From CBDBND01 sp965262665 (lineage in GTDB: Bacteria > Pseudomonadota > Alphaproteobacteria > Rhodospirillales > Rhodospirillaceae): a stretch of DNA of 64,000 nt. The position numbers and the translations under genes were made by a program. The notes beneath the pieces were generated by a model. The model ran no database searches. It saw only the letters and a list, made by a program, of their open reading frames with translations, and had not been told where the DNA came from. The DNA is taken from positions 124,001 to 188,000 of the forward strand of contig OZ253551.1 in assembly GCA_965262665.1 (NCBI GenBank), written 5' to 3'. Shown here one piece after another: positions 35,931 through 44,210 of this stretch. Position 1 is the stretch's first letter. Each line of letters begins with the position of its first letter.

Positions 35931-37445
35931 ATGAGAATGTTCCGAGCCTTTGCATATATCGTCGCTGTTGCCACCACCGTCTTGGCACTGCCACACCGTG
36001 TTGACGCTCAGTCGCTTCGCGTTGCCGTGCCGCAACTGCCGGTGTTCCAAGGCGTGCCTTACGGCCGGCCGTTCGGCGGTAACCCCGAAGCCTTCACCAT
36101 TCCGGCTTTGTTCGAAGGCCTCACGTATTTGGATGCCAATGGCGAACTGCAGCCACTGTTAGCGGTATCATGGGAACGAGTAACCGACACCCATTGGCAG
36201 TTTCGTTTGCGCGAAGGCGTGAGGTTTTCCAACGGTGCGGCGTTTACGGCCGATGTGGTGCGGCGCAATCTGGACTTCATACATGAAGAAACCAGTGCGG
36301 TGTATTCAGTGGTGCAACAGGTCGCCCACATCAGCCGCATCACCGTTCAGGATTCCCTTACGGTCGATGTTTTTACAAGGCGGCCAGATCCCTTTCTGCC
36401 GCAACTGATGTCGATTTTCTACATGGTCGAACCCGGGCAATGGCAGTCTCTGGGCCAAAACGGTTTTGGCCGTGATCCCGTCGGAACTGGACCGTTCCAG
36501 GTGGTCGCCTGGACCGATTCCGTTGTCCGCTTTACCGCTGCTGATACCGCTTGGCGCCGGGCCCGGTCGGACGCTTTGAACATTCTCGAAGTCAACAATC
36601 CGACCACACGGCTGCAAGGCCTTTTGTCGGGAGACCTCGACGTCATTTTTTCCACGGGGCCCGACGACCGCACCATCATCGAAGGGGAAGGGCACACGGT
36701 TTATGTCCGGGCCACGCCCGGTGTCATCACCTTGCCGTTCAATCTTACCGTCGACTCACCACTGCGCGATGTCCGTGTACGCCGGGCCCTCAACCACGCG
36801 GTCAATAACGCGACCATCGTAAAGGCAATCCTCGGTGAAGAAGCCGTGGTGCCCATACAATTCACTTCCCATATGGCCTTTGGCTACGATCCGGCTTACG
36901 CCCCTTATGCCTATGATCTCGACCGCGCCCGTGCGCTGTTGGCGGAAGCGGGGTATGCCAACGGGTTCGATTTGCCCGTTGAAGTGGCGCAAGGATTGTC
37001 CAGCTACTCTGCTTCCATTTATCAGTTGGTGGCTGCCGATTTGGCCGCCATTAACGTCGACATGGTCATCCGGCCCGTGCCTGTCGCCCGTTATATGGGA
37101 ATCCTCATGCAAGGGCAGTGGAACGGGACCATGGGGATCAATCTGGATTACGCCGTTGACCCGACCATGGATGCCCTAGTGCCGATCCAACGGCATTCCT
37201 GTGCCGGGGCCATCATCTGGTATTGCGATCAAGCCATTACGCCGCTGTTGGCGGCGGCGCAATCGACAGCGGCACTGGCTGACCGCTTGGAACTGACCAA
37301 ACGGGTGGTCCGTCGCCAAACGGAACAGGCGCCGGAACTCTTGCTGTGGGAAAAGATAAGATTTGACGCCGTCTCAAACCGGGTGGAGGGGTTCGTTCAC
37401 GATCTCAATTTTGTCCACTACGACCGGCTGACAACGCGAGACTAG
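35931..37445 (+). CDS. Orphan ABC transporter substrate-binding protein, family 5
   Basis: 504 residues with a signal peptide (MFRAFAYIVAVATTVLALPH then VDAQ). The SBP_bac_5 fold shows PALFEGLTYLDANGELQPLL, HWQFRLREGVRFSNGAAFTA, GTGPFQVVAW, VRVRRALNHAVN and AYDLDRARALLAEAGY. Such proteins bind peptides, nickel complexes or other small molecules in the periplasm. No permease or ATPase gene is near; both flanks are IS material, so the rest of the operon was probably lost or it was carried in by rearrangement. A second ATG at 35937 is an alternative start. Confidence 0.85.
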   Translation: MRMFRAFAYIVAVATTVLALPHRVDAQSLRVAVPQLPVFQGVPYGRPFGGNPEAFTIPALFEGLTYLDANGELQPLLAVSWERVTDTHWQFRLREGVRFSNGAAFTADVVRRNLDFIHEETSAVYSVVQQVAHISRITVQDSLTVDVFTRRPDPFLPQLMSIFYMVEPGQWQSLGQNGFGRDPVGTGPFQVVAWTDSVVRFTAADTAWRRARSDALNILEVNNPTTRLQGLLSGDLDVIFSTGPDDRTIIEGEGHTVYVRATPGVITLPFNLTVDSPLRDVRVRRALNHAVNNATIVKAILGEEAVVPIQFTSHMAFGYDPAYAPYAYDLDRARALLAEAGYANGFDLPVEVAQGLSSYSASIYQLVAADLAAINVDMVIRPVPVARYMGILMQGQWNGTMGINLDYAVDPTMDALVPIQRHSCAGAIIWYCDQAITPLLAAAQSTAALADRLELTKRVVRRQTEQAPELLLWEKIRFDAVSNRVEGFVHDLNFVHYDRLTTRD

Positions 37446-37475
37446 GGGTGCCTCAATCTATCCCCGGCCGGAACG

Positions 37476-37528
37476 TGTCAAGGGCGGCGTAAAAATGGGC
37501 CACGGTAGCGCCGGCATTGAAGCGGTGC
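37476..37528 (+). mobile_element. IS21-type left-end stub
   Basis: TGTCAAGGGCGGCGTAAAAA at the tip, then CCACGGTAGCGCCGGC. On the opposite strand this matches the tip region at 39500-39537 (CCGGCGCTACCGTGG). Only about 50 bases remain, abutting the IS3-type fragment. Confidence 0.55.
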
Positions 37529-37769
37529 GGGCGGTATCGTCCGAAAGCCGCTTCTTGCCGGCCGCCAAAAACTCCTTCGACCAGCTGTAATACAGACTCT
37601 CGGCGATCCCCTCACGGCGGCACAGCTCGGAAATGCTGTCCGCGCCACGCAGGCCCGCCAGGACAATCCGGATCTTCTCCTCAGCCGAATACTGCTTGCG
37701 CGTCTTGCGCCGGATATCCCGCACCGCCTGTTCGGCGCTGTCTCTTGTATCCATCGATTTCTGCCTCAT
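37528..37769 (-). pseudogene. IS3-family OrfA N-terminal fragment
   Basis: Starts MRQKSMDTRDSAEQAVRDIR with AAGGA upstream and contains the helix-turn-helix KQYSAEEKIRIVLAGLRG, LCRREGIAESLYYSWSKEFL and GKKRLSDDTAR. It is cut at about codon 80, where the IS21-type stub begins, so the leucine zipper and OrfB are missing. Upstream, GACAGATTGAGGG near 37831-37843 probably belongs to the IS3 left end. Confidence 0.75.
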
Positions 37770-37849
37770 CTTCGTTTCCTTCAGTCTCTACGATGAGCCA
37801 GAAATCCTCCCTTATCAAAAACCCTCAATCTGTCCCATAGACGCTGACG

Positions 37850-38362
37850 TCAGACATCGTACACGACCTCCTCACCTTTAATGTCCCAAACGAAGGGTCG
37901 TCTTGAGCCCGCAAATCCCTGGCGTTCAAGGATGTCGGTGTAGAGGGAGAGCTGGACGCCATAGTACTTTTTGAGATTGGCGTCATCACCCTCACCATAC
38001 TCTCCCGCGCCGGACTTGATATCTCCTGCAACGTAGCCGCCATTCTCCCGTCGCAGTAAATCTGGGTAACCCAGAAGGTCGTCCGCAGCAATCCGGGCGC
38101 TGTAGATCAACGGAACTTCGCCCATCATTACCTCGAGAGTCTGCTGCTCTTTCTCCTCACCAGAATAACGCGATAGATCCAGTATTGGCTGCGTCAGACC
38201 CTCAATCACTTCGTGCTCGTAGGCCGTGCCTTTCTCCCAAAGAAGCTGGACGAATGGATTGATCTCGTCACGTTTCACAGGATCCTCGAACAAGTCCATG
38301 GCGGGCCGGTGCGGGCATTGGATGAGGTCGTAAAGCATCGAAGCAGTTACTGGCGAAGTCAT
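37850..38362 (-). pseudogene. TM0106-type RecB-like nuclease, truncated
   Basis: 170 residues, starting MTSPVTASMLYDLIQCPHRP, the typical start of TM0106-family putative RecB nucleases. Active-site candidates of the PD-(D/E)xK fold are visible: GYPDLLRRE and YVAGDIKSG, then YGVQLSLYTDIL. The family is usually several hundred residues long and often continues into a helicase or a zinc-containing domain, but here the frame ends next to the IS3-type left end. It is therefore a 5' fragment. Its position among mobile DNA suggests a former defence or repair gene. Confidence 0.7.
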
Positions 38363-38380
38363 AATTTGTAGTGGTTCAGA

Positions 38381-39537
38381 TGTGATCTGACAGTTGGCCG
38401 TTTTTCCGGCGGCCTCTGTTAGGTCAAGTTCAGTTCACGAACTTTTCCTTCCAGATTTCTTTGCCCTCGATCATGGTCTGGAACGGCGTTCTGCCGCAAC
38501 ACATTTTGCCCTGATGAGTGCGTTCCGTGTTGTAGTGATGTAGCCATTGATCCAGATCGTCCTGCAGCGCATCGACGCTGTCGTAGAGTCTTTTGCGGAA
38601 CGCGACCTGGTAGAACTCCTGCAGCACGGTCTTGTGAAAGCGCTCGCGGATGCCGTTTGTTTGCGGTGATTTCACCTTGGTCTTGGTGTGGTCGATATCG
38701 TTGATGGCCAGGAAGAGCTGGTAGTCGTGCTTGTCCGCTCGCCCGCAGTATTCCGTGCCCCTGTCGGTCATGATCCGCAGCACAGGCAGGTCGTGCTCGT
38801 CATGGAACGGCAGCACCCGGTCATTGAGCAGGTCGGCGGCGGTGATCGGCGTCTTGGTGGTGTAGAGCTTGGCCTGCGCGACCTTGGAATAGGGATCGAC
38901 ATAGCTCTGCTGGTAGATCCGCCCCACCCCCTTCAGGGTGCCGACATAGAAGGTGTCCTGTGAACCCAGATAGCCGGGGTGGGCCGTTTCCACCTCGCCG
39001 CGGGCTTCGTCGTCGCGATTCTTCTTTTCCAACGCCTGCACCTGGGCCTCGGTCAGGATGATGCCATCCTCGGCGACCCTAGCCTCCAGCGCCTTCTGAC
39101 GATGGACACGCACGTAGTCCTTCACCGTCGTATACCCGCCCGTGAACCCGTCCTCGTCCCGAAGCCGCTCAAAGATCCGCTTCACCGTATGACGCTGCTT
39201 CTTCGGACGCTCAAGGTCCTCAAGAAGCCACTGATCAATCGTGCCGGTGAACCCCTCAAGCTTCGGGCGCCGGACGTCCCGGCTGCGCCGGTAACCCGAC
39301 GGCATAGGAAAGGCGCACATCTTGCCGACCGTTCCCCGAGCCAGACCAAAATCCCGTGCAATCGAGCGCTTGCTCCGACCCTCATCAAAATGCGCACGAC
39401 GAACCTGCAAATAAACTTCCACGGTGTAAATCCTCCTGCCCTCCCTGCTCAACAGTTCAGGCAAAAAGTGGACGACTTTTACGCCGCCCGCAGCGGCACA
39501 ATACCGGCGCTACCGTGGTCTAATTTTGCACCGCCCT
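38381..39537 (-). mobile_element. Composite IS21::IS481 element
   Basis: One tip at 39537 has an IS21-type left end (reading inward: GGCGGTGCAAAATTAGACC), the other at 38381 has the IS481-type end TGTGATCTGACA. The whole 1157-bp unit is occupied by one transposase frame. On the left it abuts the start of the nuclease gene; on the right it cuts a tyrosine recombinase exactly at its tip. Confidence 0.7.
38430..39422 (-). CDS. Chimeric transposase: IS21 IstA N-terminus fused to IS481 catalytic domain
   Basis: 330 residues from a GTG at 39422 with AGGAGG nine bases upstream; the frame is open to a TTG at 39464. Residues 1 to about 110 are IstA-type: RSKRSIARDFGLARGTVGKM, PSGYRRSRDVRRPKLEGFTG, KQRHTVKRIFERLRDEDGFTGG and TTVKDYV. 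From EARVAEDGIILTEAQVQAL the rest is IS481-type: D in SYVDPYSKV, D in RIMTDRGTEYCG, E in SPQTNGIRERFHKTV, and the end HHYNTERTHQGKMCCGRTP. The IS481 helix-turn-helix is replaced by the IS21 one. The catalytic triad is intact. Confidence 0.85.
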   Translation of the reverse strand: MEVYLQVRRAHFDEGRSKRSIARDFGLARGTVGKMCAFPMPSGYRRSRDVRRPKLEGFTGTIDQWLLEDLERPKKQRHTVKRIFERLRDEDGFTGGYTTVKDYVRVHRQKALEARVAEDGIILTEAQVQALEKKNRDDEARGEVETAHPGYLGSQDTFYVGTLKGVGRIYQQSYVDPYSKVAQAKLYTTKTPITAADLLNDRVLPFHDEHDLPVLRIMTDRGTEYCGRADKHDYQLFLAINDIDHTKTKVKSPQTNGIRERFHKTVLQEFYQVAFRKRLYDSVDALQDDLDQWLHHYNTERTHQGKMCCGRTPFQTMIEGKEIWKEKFVN

Positions 39538-39887
39538 ATACAGTGCTCACTGCCCTGCCCCGCTGCAATGACAATCCCTGGGTCATCGTCGGCAAGAAGC
39601 CGGGATCTCATCTCACCGACCTTCAGTATCCTTGGCGGCGTATCCGTGCGCGGGCCGAACTCGAGGATGTGCGCATCCATGACCTGCGCCATAGTTTCGC
39701 GTCTCGTGCGCTGGCGCTTGGCGAAAGCCTGCCGACGATCGGCAAATTGCTGGGACATACCCAGGTGCAGACCACTGCCCGCTACGCCCACCTCGCCAGT
39801 GACACCGTCAAGGCCTCCGGCTCTAGGATTGCCGACAGCATCGGAGCCGATATTCTGGGGAAGGATACAAAACCGGATGCAGCGTGA
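39538..39887 (+). pseudogene. Tyrosine recombinase C-terminal fragment
   Basis: The frame entering from the IS tip reads NPWVIVGKKPGSHLTDLQYP, then the catalytic segment IHDLRHSFASRALALGESLP and LLGHTQVQTTARYAHLASD, giving HxxR, the second histidine and the tyrosine. It is the last 115 residues of a phage-type integrase whose front has been removed by the composite IS at 38381-39537. Confidence 0.85.
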
Positions 39888-40274
39888 CCTTCTTCTTGCG
39901 GAGCATCCGCGATCTTCTTGCGGAGCATCCGCGATGATTGCCGCCCCTGCGAGCGCAAAAAAGACCAACCCAACACACTGGATCACCCCAAACGGATTAC
40001 CGACGTTCCTCACTCAAATCAACTGGATGAAGTTTTCGGAAGGGACAGGCTTATATAGTTTAAGTCACAATCAGTCCCTTGCGAAAAACCTCATCCACAC
40101 CTGGACGGGTTACATCACGAAAAATCGGCGGACAAGGTTTTCGGAAGCGGCAGGCGGGGTTCGCCCCGCCCTGCCGACGGACAGTTGTGTTGATCAACCC
40201 TGCATCAATACGTCCAAATATGACGTATCTACCTGCTAATGTCTCTCCTCCTTTCCGATATGTAGAGAGCCATC
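39888..40274. other. Stretch with duplicated hairpin unit, no gene
   Basis: At 39891-39934 a 22-bp unit CTTCTTGCGGAGCATCCGCG occurs twice in tandem, each with a small GCGGA/TCCGC hairpin. AGTTTTCGGAAGGGACAGGC near 40029 is repeated as GGTTTTCGGAAGCGGCAGGC near 40135. A hairpin GGCAGGCGGGG-TTCG-CCCCGCCCTGCC at about 40149-40175 has no T-run. Presumably holds the promoter of the ATPase gene. Confidence 0.5.
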
Positions 40275-42341
40275 ATGCTGACCGCTTACGAGGAAAATGT
40301 TCTTAGCACCTATCTCGCAAACGCCGCTTCACGGCTACGCCCCCAGGACCGCGAGGCTCAAGAGTTGTTCGATTGGGTTGCTGAACACGAAAATTATACT
40401 GTTTTAGGAGATAAGGGACGATTTCGCGACAAATCTCTAATCCTACAGAATTCTGACGACAAAATAATCTCTCCTAAGAGCCTAGGCAGTCTTGAACAAA
40501 CTTTACGGCGCGAGTGCTCGGCCGCAACGGTTAGGCCAGACCGGACTGCCGAACGGCTCAAGTCGCTTGGGAAAACGATTGGGCTCAATCAAATGGATCT
40601 ATCTATCCTTGAGTTGCTGTTGCGCTGCAAAACTTAGCGTGTTTTCGAGTCCATGGTCGATGAAATTTTTGAGCGTCGTAGCTACGGCGCAGATCGACTC
40701 AATATCAACGGCAGGGCATTGCCTATGCTTCTCGGCCAGCCGTCAATAAAGATTCAATCTCGCTTGCAGGATGGCGCACCGCTCGTCCGTTGCGGACTCC
40801 TCGGCGTTGATAGTGACGGCGACCTTAACATTGCCGACCGGCTCGGCCGGCTCGTTACCGCGCCCGGTGATGGGGATATAGACGTGACCAGCCTGCTCTT
40901 GGATGTTGCGTCTCCGAGCGATCTCGAATGGTCGGATTTCGATCATATCGCCGACGACCGTGAGCATGTCGAGACATTGCTCAAGGGTGCGCTATATAGC
41001 GGAGCATCGGGCGTAAACATTCTACTCTATGGCCCGCCGGGAACCGGAAAGACGGAATTCGCCAAGGTACTGGCTGACAGGCTCGACACGACCCTGTATT
41101 CCGTCGGAGAAACAGGCGAGGCCGGTGACGAACCCACACGGAACGAGCGGCGTACGGACCTGAGACTTGCACTGCGCTTACTGACCAATAGCAGGGGGTC
41201 GCTACTTCTATTCGACGAGATGGAGGATCTTCTTGAGGAGTCTTTGATAGGCTCGGATTTGTTCGGATCCTTGTTTTCCTCGACGTCCTTTAAGGCCCGT
41301 TCCAAGGTCTTCATGCACCGACTTCTTGAGCAAGCACCCATCCCTATCCTGTGGACCATGAATGATGCCCGCCAGGTTAGCCCCGCGGTTCTGCGCCGCA
41401 TGATGTACGCGATTGAATTGCGCCGTCCGCCCACACGAGTGAGAGCACGGGTATGGGCACGACAGCTTGACCGTCACGGCATCAAGGCGGAGCCGGAGGA
41501 ATTGAAGGCCTTGGCTGCAGAGTTCGACGCCACACCGGGTGTTGCCGCCGGCGCGACTGCCGCCGCCCGCCTCGGCGGCGGCGACATGGCCACGGTCCGC
41601 CGCGGTGTGCGCAGCCTTTCACGGCTTCTATCCTGCGAAAAGCCATCCCAAAGCGTGCCTGCCGGTTTCGAACCCAGTTTAATACGGGCTAACGCCGATC
41701 CGAAAACACTTGCTGACCGCATTTCGGCGACGGACCAGCAGCGCTTTTCCATTTGCCTGCAAGGACCACCGGGCACGGGCAAGAGCGCTTATGTTCGCTA
41801 CCTCGCTGACCGCTTGGGGCTTGAGGTCATACAGAAACGCGCTTCCGACCTGATGTCGATGTGGGTCGGTGCGACTGAGCAGAAGATCGCCCTGGCCTTC
41901 GCAGAGGCGCGGGCTTCCGGTGCCATACTTGTCTTTGATGAAGCCGACTCCCTACTCGGCGACAGGCGTTACGCTCGGCAAAATTGGGAAGTGAGTCAGG
42001 TCAACGAGATGTTGACCTGGATGGAGAGCCACCCGCTGCCTTTTTTCTGCACAACAAACTTCGCCGAGCGTCTTGATCCCGCTACACTTCGGCGCTTCAT
42101 CTTCAAGATCGTGCTCGATTATCTGGCGCCGGCACAGGTGGAAGCGGCGTTTCACAGCTATTTCGCGCTCACGCCACCGGCGTCCCTTACTGTGCTCAAT
42201 GCGCTCACCCCAGGAGACTTTGCCTTGGTCAAAAGAAAGGCCGAAATACTGGGTTGTTTACAGGAGCCGGACGCGCTTGCCGCCATGCTGCGTGCGGAGT
42301 GCAACGCCAAGCCGCAACGTCCGACTGCTATCGGCTTTTGA
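40275..42341 (+). pseudogene. Tandem AAA+ ATPase of a WYL-linked module, in-frame amber stop
   Basis: One frame of about 688 codons, broken by a TAG at 40635 (ELLLRCKT stop RVFESMVDEIFE) with no frame change. Two AAA+ modules follow: the first with GPPGTGKTEFAK near codon 252 and LLLFDEMEDLL, the second with GPPGTGKSAYVR near codon 497 and ILVFDEADSLLGDR. The N-terminal 120 residues are helical. SpoVK-like ATPases of this build are often followed by a WYL-domain regulator, as here at 42420. The role is unknown; defence or stress remodelling is inferred. The downstream part could still be made from an internal ATG at 40653. Confidence 0.7.
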
Positions 42342-42419
42342 GCCTAACAGTTCCGCAGGTTGAATACGCTGGCTATGGTGACGGGGGTGGATTTGCGGGA
42401 TACGGGAGAGTTAGTCGGC

Positions 42420-42628
42420 ATGCGTTACGAACGAGTGAAGGATATTGTGGATTTGGCTATTCGCCTCCAGGCCTCGCGCGGTGGCGTGACCCTAAACGAT
42501 ATACAGAAGGAATTGTCTGTCAGCCGACGAACAGCTGAGCGAATGCGCGATACCGTAGAATGGGCCTTCGGGCCGTTAGAGACCGTTCAAGCGGACGATA
42601 ATAAATTGCATTGGCGGTTGTCGTCTGG
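42420..42628 (+). pseudogene. WYL-type regulator, only the helix-turn-helix remains
   Basis: MRYERVKDIVDLAIRLQASR, VTLNDIQKELSVSRRTAERM, RDTVEWAFGPLETV and HWRLSS are the DNA-binding start of WYL regulators of about 330 residues. After codon 69 or so the sequence changes to an unrelated domain in the same frame, so the WYL ligand-binding part is missing. Partner of the ATPase upstream, 78 bases away. The change marks the right border of the island. Confidence 0.7.
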
Positions 42629-42863
42629 TTTCATCGAATATGTCGGTCAGGAGAGAATTACGACGGTGGCCGGTGATTTCGACGCCCATCACTATCGATT
42701 CCCACCAAAACCTGACCGCCCCTTGCACCTGAGCGGAACGCCTCTGTCAGAGGATGTTTGGGTGACGCATCCGGATTACATGTTTGTTCGTGCCGAGGTG
42801 CATGGGTACCTAAGAAACCCGAGCGGCTTCGGACGTTACGAACTGGTTGAACTAGACACATAA
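42629..42863 (+). pseudogene. C-terminal piece of the host gene split by the island
   Basis: In frame with the WYL remnant, the last 78 residues read FIEYVGQERITTVAGDFDAH, HYRFPP, DVWVTHPDYMFVRAEVHGYL and GRYELVELDT. This looks like the C-terminal beta-rich end of a DUF3108-like host protein, and fits as the missing end of the Tat protein begun at 31038. No ribosome-binding site of its own. Assignment to the same original gene is an inference from my memory of the family. Confidence 0.5.
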
Positions 42864-43039
42864 CTGGCCAATGCCCAGTTTTGTCCTAATGGGCTCGCCA
42901 CCCCAATCTGCCCACCTATTGGTTGCCTGGCCTTGGTCCTTGATAGGCTTGGCCTCTGACCCTGGTACACTTGATCCAACTGTAGGCAACAGCGGTAAAA
43001 CCTCTTTAGGAATATGGGTATGAAGGCAGGATATTGCTC
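42864..43039. repeat. Dispersed intergenic repeat copy
   Basis: Contains ATGCCCAGTTTTGTCCTAAT at about 42870, matching copies near 13930 (TGCCCAGTTTGTCCTTA), 27531 (TACCCAGTTTTGTCCTGA) and 30831. Confidence 0.45.
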
Positions 43040-44080
43040 ATGACCGATATCACTAACGACAGCGGCCCCGCACCCACCGGGCGCATGATCGACAGCAGTA
43101 TCGGCCTGTGGGCCGGAATCACCTTCTGTGTGGTTTACACGCTCCTGATCTGGGCGCTTGAACCGTTCATGCCACGGATCAACTTCGCCCCTGATCAGGG
43201 CGGCTTCGACTATCTGTGGAAACTGCCCGACCCGACGTTTTGGTCACGAGCAACCGCCTGGATCGGCTTCATCCTCCATCAGGGCCTGATCTGGGGCCTG
43301 ATGTACTACGCCCAAAGCCGCAAACTGAAATACACCAAGGGTCTGCATCCGGTGAACATCATCGCGATCGCCGGCAATGCGCTTTTCATCCTCTTACATT
43401 TGCTGCAAACCCACCTTTGGTACGATGGCCTAGCGCAAGACGTCCACATCATGTCGGCCCAGGCTTCCGTAGTGCTGCTGTTGGTCATGGTAATCATGAT
43501 GGAAAACCGCCGCCGCGGTATGTTCTTCGGCAAGCGGGCGCCATTCGTGGACACGTCTGCTGATTTCCTGCGCAAGTATCACGGCTATTACTTTTCCTGG
43601 GCGGTGATTTGGACCTTCTGGTACCACCCCATGGAAACCACGCAGGGCCATCTGCTGGGTACCCTCTATACCTGCCTGATCATGATTCAGGGCAGCTTGT
43701 TTTTCACCCGTGCCCATCTCAACAAATGGTGGACCGGCTTTCTTGAAGTGATGGTCCTGATCCACGGCACCATGGTGGCGATGATGGCGCTTAACAACGG
43801 CCTATGGGCGCAATTTTTCTTCGGCTTCTTAGGGATATTCATCATCACTCAGATGCACGGGTTTGGCTTTAGCCGCTGGCTCAAGTGGGCGTTCGGGGTG
43901 GCTTATCTGGCCGGTGTGGTGATCGTCTATGGAGGACGCAACTGGGCCAGCCTGGATGAGCTCATTCGCATTCCCGCTGTGGAATTCGCCCTGGTCTTTA
44001 TCCTCGCCGGCTTGATTTGGCTGGGCACGTGGTTGGTGGCGCGGATCACCGGAACGGACCGGGAGAAAGTCCAGGCCTAG
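43040..44080 (+). CDS. Polytopic membrane protein of unknown function
   Basis: 346 residues with about nine membrane helices, for example LWAGITFCVVYTLLIWALEP, VNIIAIAGNALFILLHLLQT, ASVVLLLVMVIMMEN and FGFLGIFIITQMHGFGFSRW. Several conserved-looking histidines lie at helix ends (FILHQGLIW, LLQTHLWYDG, VLIHGTMVA, ITQMHGFGF), hinting at metal or haem binding, but I do not recognise the family. It stands alone between the island border and the nucleotide carrier. Confidence 0.7.
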   Translation: MTDITNDSGPAPTGRMIDSSIGLWAGITFCVVYTLLIWALEPFMPRINFAPDQGGFDYLWKLPDPTFWSRATAWIGFILHQGLIWGLMYYAQSRKLKYTKGLHPVNIIAIAGNALFILLHLLQTHLWYDGLAQDVHIMSAQASVVLLLVMVIMMENRRRGMFFGKRAPFVDTSADFLRKYHGYYFSWAVIWTFWYHPMETTQGHLLGTLYTCLIMIQGSLFFTRAHLNKWWTGFLEVMVLIHGTMVAMMALNNGLWAQFFFGFLGIFIITQMHGFGFSRWLKWAFGVAYLAGVVIVYGGRNWASLDELIRIPAVEFALVFILAGLIWLGTWLVARITGTDREKVQA

Positions 44081-44210
44081 GTCGCCAATACCTTCAGAAA
44101 AGCGACCACGACGTGGCTACAAGTCTGTGATGGCCTGACAAAGGGGCTCGTGCCGGGTCGTTATCAGCGGCTATAGTGCGCCGCACATCCAATTAATCCG
44201 GGTTCTCGAG

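Noticed and set aside
40149..40175. GC-rich hairpin as a terminator
   Set aside because: No T-run follows it; left as an unexplained hairpin.
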